Shown here in pieces: positions 23,325 through 26,980 of a stretch of 26,980 nucleotides of DNA; position 1 is the stretch's first letter, and every line of letters starts with the position of its first letter. The stretch is from an uncultured Collinsella sp. (GTDB taxonomy: Bacteria; Actinomycetota; Coriobacteriia; Coriobacteriales; Coriobacteriaceae). Position numbers and translations under genes: made by a program. A model generated the notes under the pieces. That model was not told the DNA's origin. It searched no databases and saw only the letters and a list, made by a program, of their open reading frames with translations. The stretch is from positions 1 to 26,980 of the forward strand of contig CABRIC010000022.1 of the NCBI GenBank assembly GCA_902470905.1, in the 5' to 3' direction.

Positions 23325-24926
23325 ATGGATCAAAGCAAGCCTTCGTTCTTTATCACGACGCCCATCTACTACGTCAACGCCGATCCGCACCTGGGCACGG
23401 CCTATTCCACTATCATCGCCGACGTTCAGGCTCGCTATCGCCGCTCTGCTGGCTTTAACGTCAAGTTTCTGACCGGCATGGACGAGCACGGCGAGAAGGT
23501 CGCCGAGGCCGCAGCCAAGCACGGCATGACGCCGCAGGAGTGGACCGATAGCCAGGCCCCGCACTTCAAGGAGCTTTGGAGCAAGCTCGAGATCTCCAAC
23601 GACGACTTCATCCGCACCACCGAGCCGCGCCAGCATCATGCCGTGCAGTACCTGTGGGAGCGCATGAAGGAGTCCGGCTACCTGTATAAGGGCAGCTACG
23701 ACGGTTGGTATTGCGTGCCTGACGAGACCTACTTCACTGATACACAGGTTCAGAAGGGCGACGAGGAGTACGGCAGCGTCGGCCAGCATCTATGCCCCGA
23801 CTGCCATCGTCCGCTTGAGCGCGTGCAGGAGGAGTCCTACTTCTTTAAGCTTTCCGCCTTCCAGGACAAGCTGCTCAAGCTCTATGACGAGCACCCCGAC
23901 TTTGTCGAGCCTGCGTTCCGTATGAATGAGGTACGCAGCTTTGTCGAGGGCGGCCTTAATGACCTTTCCGTGAGCCGTACGAGCTTTGACTGGGGCATCC
24001 AGGTCCCGTTTGACGAGGGTCACGTGACCTACGTGTGGTTCGATGCGCTGCTCAACTATATGACGGCCGTCGGCTACGGTGTCGACACCGACGAGGCGCG
24101 TGCCGAGCTGGCCTATCGCTGGCCCGCGCAGTTCCACATCGTGGGTAAGGACATCATCCGCTTCCACTGCGTCATTTGGCCCGCCATGCTCATGGCCATT
24201 GGCGAGGCCCTGCCCGAGCACGTCTTTGCCCACGGCTTCCTGACCGTGCGCAATGCCGAGACTGGCAAGGCCGAGAAGATGTCCAAGAGCCGCGGCAACG
24301 CCATCGCTCCGCAGGACGTTATCGACATGCTGGGCGTCGAGGGCTATCGCTACTACTTCATGACCGACGTCGTCCCCGGTACCGACGGTGCCATCAGCTT
24401 CGACCGCATGGAGCAGGTCTACAACGCCGACCTGGCCAACAGCTGGGGCAACCTTATCTCGCGTTCGCTCAACATGAGCGGCAAGTACTTTGACGGTTGC
24501 GCGCCCGCCAAGCCCGCGTCGTTCGATGCGTTCGACAACCCGCTGGCAAAGATTGCCGATGGCCTGGTCGATCGCTACATGACCAAGATGGACGTGCTCG
24601 ATTATGGTGGAGCTAAGGACGAGGTCATGGAGCTCATCCATGCCGCCAACCACTACATCGAGGACTCCGAGCCCTGGGCGCTTGCCAAGGACGAGGCCAA
24701 GGCTGACGAGCTGGCATTTGTGATCTACAACCTGCTCGAGGCCATCCGCATCGCCGCCCACCTGCTGATGCCGCTCATGCCCCAGACTTCTGCCGAGGCC
24801 CTGCGCCGCCTGTCCTGCGAGGACGAGGCCGCGAGCGACGACCTCAAGGGCATTTGCACTTGGGGCCTGCTTGCCGGCGGTCAGCCCGTCGAGAAGGGCG
24901 AGCCGCTGTTCCCGCGTCTGGCGTAG
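23325..24926 (+). CDS. metG: Methionyl-tRNA synthetase
   Basis: Class I aminoacyl-tRNA synthetase charging tRNA-Met. The HIGH-type motif is PHLGTAY near residue 22, then FLTGMDEHGEKV, one zinc knuckle LCPDCHRPLE and the KMSKS loop EKMSKSRGN (residues about 317-325). The anticodon-binding helical domain follows (NSWGNLISR onward). At 533 residues it lacks the C-terminal EMAP-like tRNA-binding domain that some MetRS carry. The start is supported by GGAGGA about 10 bases before ATG. Confidence 0.97.
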   Translation: MDQSKPSFFITTPIYYVNADPHLGTAYSTIIADVQARYRRSAGFNVKFLTGMDEHGEKVAEAAAKHGMTPQEWTDSQAPHFKELWSKLEISNDDFIRTTEPRQHHAVQYLWERMKESGYLYKGSYDGWYCVPDETYFTDTQVQKGDEEYGSVGQHLCPDCHRPLERVQEESYFFKLSAFQDKLLKLYDEHPDFVEPAFRMNEVRSFVEGGLNDLSVSRTSFDWGIQVPFDEGHVTYVWFDALLNYMTAVGYGVDTDEARAELAYRWPAQFHIVGKDIIRFHCVIWPAMLMAIGEALPEHVFAHGFLTVRNAETGKAEKMSKSRGNAIAPQDVIDMLGVEGYRYYFMTDVVPGTDGAISFDRMEQVYNADLANSWGNLISRSLNMSGKYFDGCAPAKPASFDAFDNPLAKIADGLVDRYMTKMDVLDYGGAKDEVMELIHAANHYIEDSEPWALAKDEAKADELAFVIYNLLEAIRIAAHLLMPLMPQTSAEALRRLSCEDEAASDDLKGICTWGLLAGGQPVEKGEPLFPRLA

Positions 24927-24968
24927 AGACCGCGCGAGCGCCATATCGGCAATTTGCTGTTTAGCTGT

Positions 24969-25004
24969 AAGGGCATGGCCGCCACGGTCCATGCCCTTTT
25001 GTTT
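24969..25004 (+). terminator. Terminator of metG
   Basis: AAGGGCATGG (24969-24978) and CCATGCCCTT (24989-24998) form a perfect 10-bp stem with a 10-base loop, followed by a T-rich tract. Confidence 0.85.
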
Positions 25005-25036
25005 CAAGACGCCGCCATCATGCTAAGGAGGCAACC

Positions 25037-25897
25037 ATGACAACTTCGCCTTTGGCAAACCCCACGGCCACTAGGGAGCTGCTGGAGGAGTTTGGCCTTG
25101 CGACCAAGCATCGCCTGGGCCAGAACTTTCTAATCGACAACCATGTAATTGAGCGCATTTGCGAGCTTGCCGAGCTTGCAGGCGATGAGCGTGTGCTCGA
25201 GGTTGGTCCGGGCGTTGGTACGCTCACGCTTGCGCTGTTGCAGGAGGCGGCGTGCGTCACGTCGATCGAAGCAGATCCCGAGCTCGAGCCGGTGCTCGAT
25301 GCTCACGCCGCCGACTATGCCAACTTCCGCTTTATCATGGGCGACGCGCTCAGGGTGACGCCGGAGCAGATTGAGCAGGCTGCGGGCGGTGAGCCGACGG
25401 TGTTTGTCGCGAACCTGCCCTATAACGTGGCGGCGACGATCATCCTGCAGTTCTTCCAGACGATGCCGGCGCTCAAGCGTGCCGTCGTCATGGTGCAAAA
25501 GGAGGTTGCCGATCGCATTGCCGCAGTGCCGGGCAACAAGACCTATGGCGGCTATACGGCAAAGCTCGGCCTGTATGCGCAGGTGACGGGTCGCTTTGAG
25601 GTGCCGCCGCGTTGCTTTATGCCGGCGCCGCACGTGGACTCGGCTGTCGTGCGTATCGACCGTGTTGGCGGCGTGGTGCCCGAAGGACTCGATCGCGACT
25701 TTGTGGCTCGCGTGATTGACGCTGCGTTTGCCCAGCGCCGCAAAACCATTCGCAACTCCATGAGCGCCAACGGCTTTGCCAAGGACGTGCTCGATGCCGC
25801 CTTTGAGGCTTGCGGTATCGCGCCCACTACGCGCGCCGAGACGCTTGATGTTGCCGACTTTGTCCGCCTGGCCCAGGAGCTAATCCATGATGCCTAA
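25037..25897 (+). CDS. rsmA: 16S rRNA (adenine-1518/1519-N6,N6)-dimethyltransferase
   Basis: KsgA/Dim1-type SAM methyltransferase that dimethylates two adenines near the 3' end of 16S rRNA during 30S maturation. Motifs are HRLGQNFLID, the SAM site VLEVGPGVGTLTLALL, the acidic strand IEADPELEP, the catalytic FVANLPYNVAATII, and PPRCFMPAPHVDSAVVRI. The length (286 residues) is normal. AAGGAGG lies before ATG 25037. Its end overlaps the TatD gene, so the two are probably one operon. Confidence 0.96.
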   Translation: MTTSPLANPTATRELLEEFGLATKHRLGQNFLIDNHVIERICELAELAGDERVLEVGPGVGTLTLALLQEAACVTSIEADPELEPVLDAHAADYANFRFIMGDALRVTPEQIEQAAGGEPTVFVANLPYNVAATIILQFFQTMPALKRAVVMVQKEVADRIAAVPGNKTYGGYTAKLGLYAQVTGRFEVPPRCFMPAPHVDSAVVRIDRVGGVVPEGLDRDFVARVIDAAFAQRRKTIRNSMSANGFAKDVLDAAFEACGIAPTTRAETLDVADFVRLAQELIHDA

Positions 25898-26804
25898 TGC
25901 CGCACGCGTGACGTTTACCAAGAAAAAGAAGACGGTCGCCTGCCCCGTGCCCTTGGCACAGCTTGCCGACACGCATGCGCATCTGCTTTCGTTTTGGGGC
26001 AAAGAAGTGCCCGAGACGCTCGTGCGCGCCAAAGCCGCGGGTGTCGACCTGTTGGTGACGATGTTCGACCCCATCGCTGACAAACGCAGCGTGACGGACT
26101 ATAGCGACTGGCTCGTGCGCGAAATTCTGCCGATGCAGGATATCCCGCAGATCAAGTATCTTGCCGGCGTGCATCCGTATGGCGCGCCGGACTATACCGA
26201 CGACGTTCACGCACAGGTCGTTGCCGCACTCGATGACCCCTTATGCGCCGGTATTGGCGAAATCGGCCTGGACTACCACATGGACTATGACGACGATATC
26301 GCGCCGGCACCCCATAACGTGCAGATTGACTGCATGGCGCGCCAGCTCGAGCTTGCCGTGTGCCGCAACGTGCCGGTGGAGCTGCATCTGCGTCATGAGG
26401 ACACGGACGAGGAGCGCACCTCGCATGTGGACGCCTACAACGTGTTGCGCGAGGTCGGCGTGCCCCAGGCCGGTTGTGTGCTGCACTGCTTTGGCGAGGA
26501 CCGCGCCACGATGGAGCGCTTTGTTGAGCTGGGCTGCTATATCGCCTATGGTGGTGCGGCCACCTTTAAGCGCAACGACGATGTGCGTGAGGCATTTGCG
26601 GCAACCCCACTCGATCGAATTTTGTTCGAGACTGATTGCCCGTATATGGCTCCGGAGCCCATCCGCGGTCTTGAATGCGAGCCCGCAATGATCTCCATTA
26701 CGGCAAACACGCTGGTCAACGACCGTGTCGATCGTACCGGCGAGGATGCTGAGGCAATCGCGCGAGCAGCTTGGGAAAATGCCTGCAAACTTTTTCAAAA
26801 ATAG
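25887..26804 (+). CDS. TatD family metal-dependent hydrolase
   Basis: Amidohydrolase-fold protein of the TatD family (DNase-type, two-metal site). Ligand motifs are LADTHAHLL, GIGEIGLDYH, VELHLRHED, LHCFGED and the closing LFETDCPYMAPEPIRG. At 305 residues it is longer than most because of an N-terminal basic segment (FTKKKKTVACPVP) and an insertion near residues 60-75. ATG 25887 lies eight bases after AGGAG and overlaps the rsmA stop by 11 bases; ATG 25890 is an alternative. Biological substrate unknown. Confidence 0.92.
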   Translation: MMPNAARVTFTKKKKTVACPVPLAQLADTHAHLLSFWGKEVPETLVRAKAAGVDLLVTMFDPIADKRSVTDYSDWLVREILPMQDIPQIKYLAGVHPYGAPDYTDDVHAQVVAALDDPLCAGIGEIGLDYHMDYDDDIAPAPHNVQIDCMARQLELAVCRNVPVELHLRHEDTDEERTSHVDAYNVLREVGVPQAGCVLHCFGEDRATMERFVELGCYIAYGGAATFKRNDDVREAFAATPLDRILFETDCPYMAPEPIRGLECEPAMISITANTLVNDRVDRTGEDAEAIARAAWENACKLFQK

Positions 26805-26807
26805 TTC

Positions 26808-26836
26808 TTGCGTTCGCGATGGCGCTCCGTTATTCT
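26808..26836 (+). promoter_or_regulatory. Promoter of tRNA-Leu
   Basis: TTGCGT (26808-26813) and TATTCT (26831-26836) with a 17-base spacer, 11 bases before the tRNA. Confidence 0.75.
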
Positions 26837-26847
26837 AATTCCTGCAC

Positions 26848-26934
26848 GCGGGCGTGGCGGAATTGGCAGACGCGTACGGTTCAGGTCCGTATGGGGGCAA
26901 CCCCATGAAGGTTCAAGTCCTTTCGCCCGCACCA
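26848..26934 (+). tRNA. tRNA-Leu (CAG)
   Basis: Class II tRNA: acceptor GCGGGCG/CGCCCGC, D-arm GGAATTGGCAGACGC, anticodon loop TTCAGGT (anticodon CAG), long variable arm TGGGGGCAACCCCA, T-loop TTCAAGT, and an encoded ACCA end. Confidence 0.97.
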
Positions 26935-26945
26935 TTGATTGAAAG

Positions 26946-26971
26946 AGCTCCCAGCAATGGGAGCTTTTTTG
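26946..26971 (+). terminator. Terminator of tRNA-Leu
   Basis: AGCTCCCA (26946-26953) and TGGGAGCT (26958-26965) form an 8-bp stem with a GCAA loop, followed by TTTTT. Confidence 0.9.
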
Positions 26972-26980
26972 TTATGGGCC

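Overview
The window is about 27 kb of GC-rich DNA from an actinobacterium, most likely a Collinsella or close Coriobacteriia relative. This is inferred from the high GC, the GC-ending codons, the Tad pilus locus and the look of the housekeeping proteins; no 16S rRNA gene is present. The first 48 bases are not biological: they match the P7 / i7-index / Nextera Read 2 adapter, so the real sequence starts near base 49 and the first gene is probably cut.

Layout, left to right. 49-1560: transmembrane (T) and ATPase (A) subunits of an ECF-type vitamin or metal importer whose substrate-binding subunit lies off the contig. 1641-2489: a Zn-dependent phospholipase C-like protein, convergent with 2486-3559, an orphan AbiEi/DUF559-like nuclease-fold protein. 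An AT-rich gap with a spaced inverted repeat follows. 3981-5441 (minus): pyruvate kinase with a strong terminator. 5883-8564: a SERCA-like P-type calcium ATPase whose leader can fold over its own ribosome binding site. 8812-9996: the ribosome-assembly GTPase RsgA.

10249-19839 is a tightly overlapping, all-plus-strand Tad (Flp-type) pilus operon: CpaB-like, TadZ/CpaE-like, TadA/CpaF, TadB, TadC, an Flp-like pilin, an unknown membrane-anchored protein, a second small pilin-like protein, a TadE-like protein, a large TadG-like protein, another TadE-like protein and a DUF192 protein. No prepilin peptidase is in the window. Four products share an AQ-T-x-E pilin-type signal, suggesting one common processing enzyme encoded elsewhere. 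A toxin-antitoxin-like pair follows (19899-20449).

20513-21308 is the oddest part. It holds tRNA-Phe with promoter and terminator, then a 63-bp near-exact duplication of the tRNA 3' end plus terminator, with about 120 bp of tightly packed hairpins between the two copies (two with GTAA loops). Next comes an array of eight alternately oriented copies of a 15-bp motif (four roughly 62-bp units, each an inverted repeat). Then follow a GH5_9-like glucanase homologue that appears to lack its acid/base glutamate (21309-22370), rsmI, metG, rsmA/ksgA, a TatD-family hydrolase, and tRNA-Leu(CAG) with promoter, encoded CCA and terminator.

The housekeeping genes (pyk, rsgA, rsmI, metG, rsmA, tatD) are ordinary. 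The best candidates for something undescribed are the hairpin array, the hairpin-filled tRNA-Phe duplication, the GH5 homologue with a changed active site, and the cysteine-bearing TadG-like protein.
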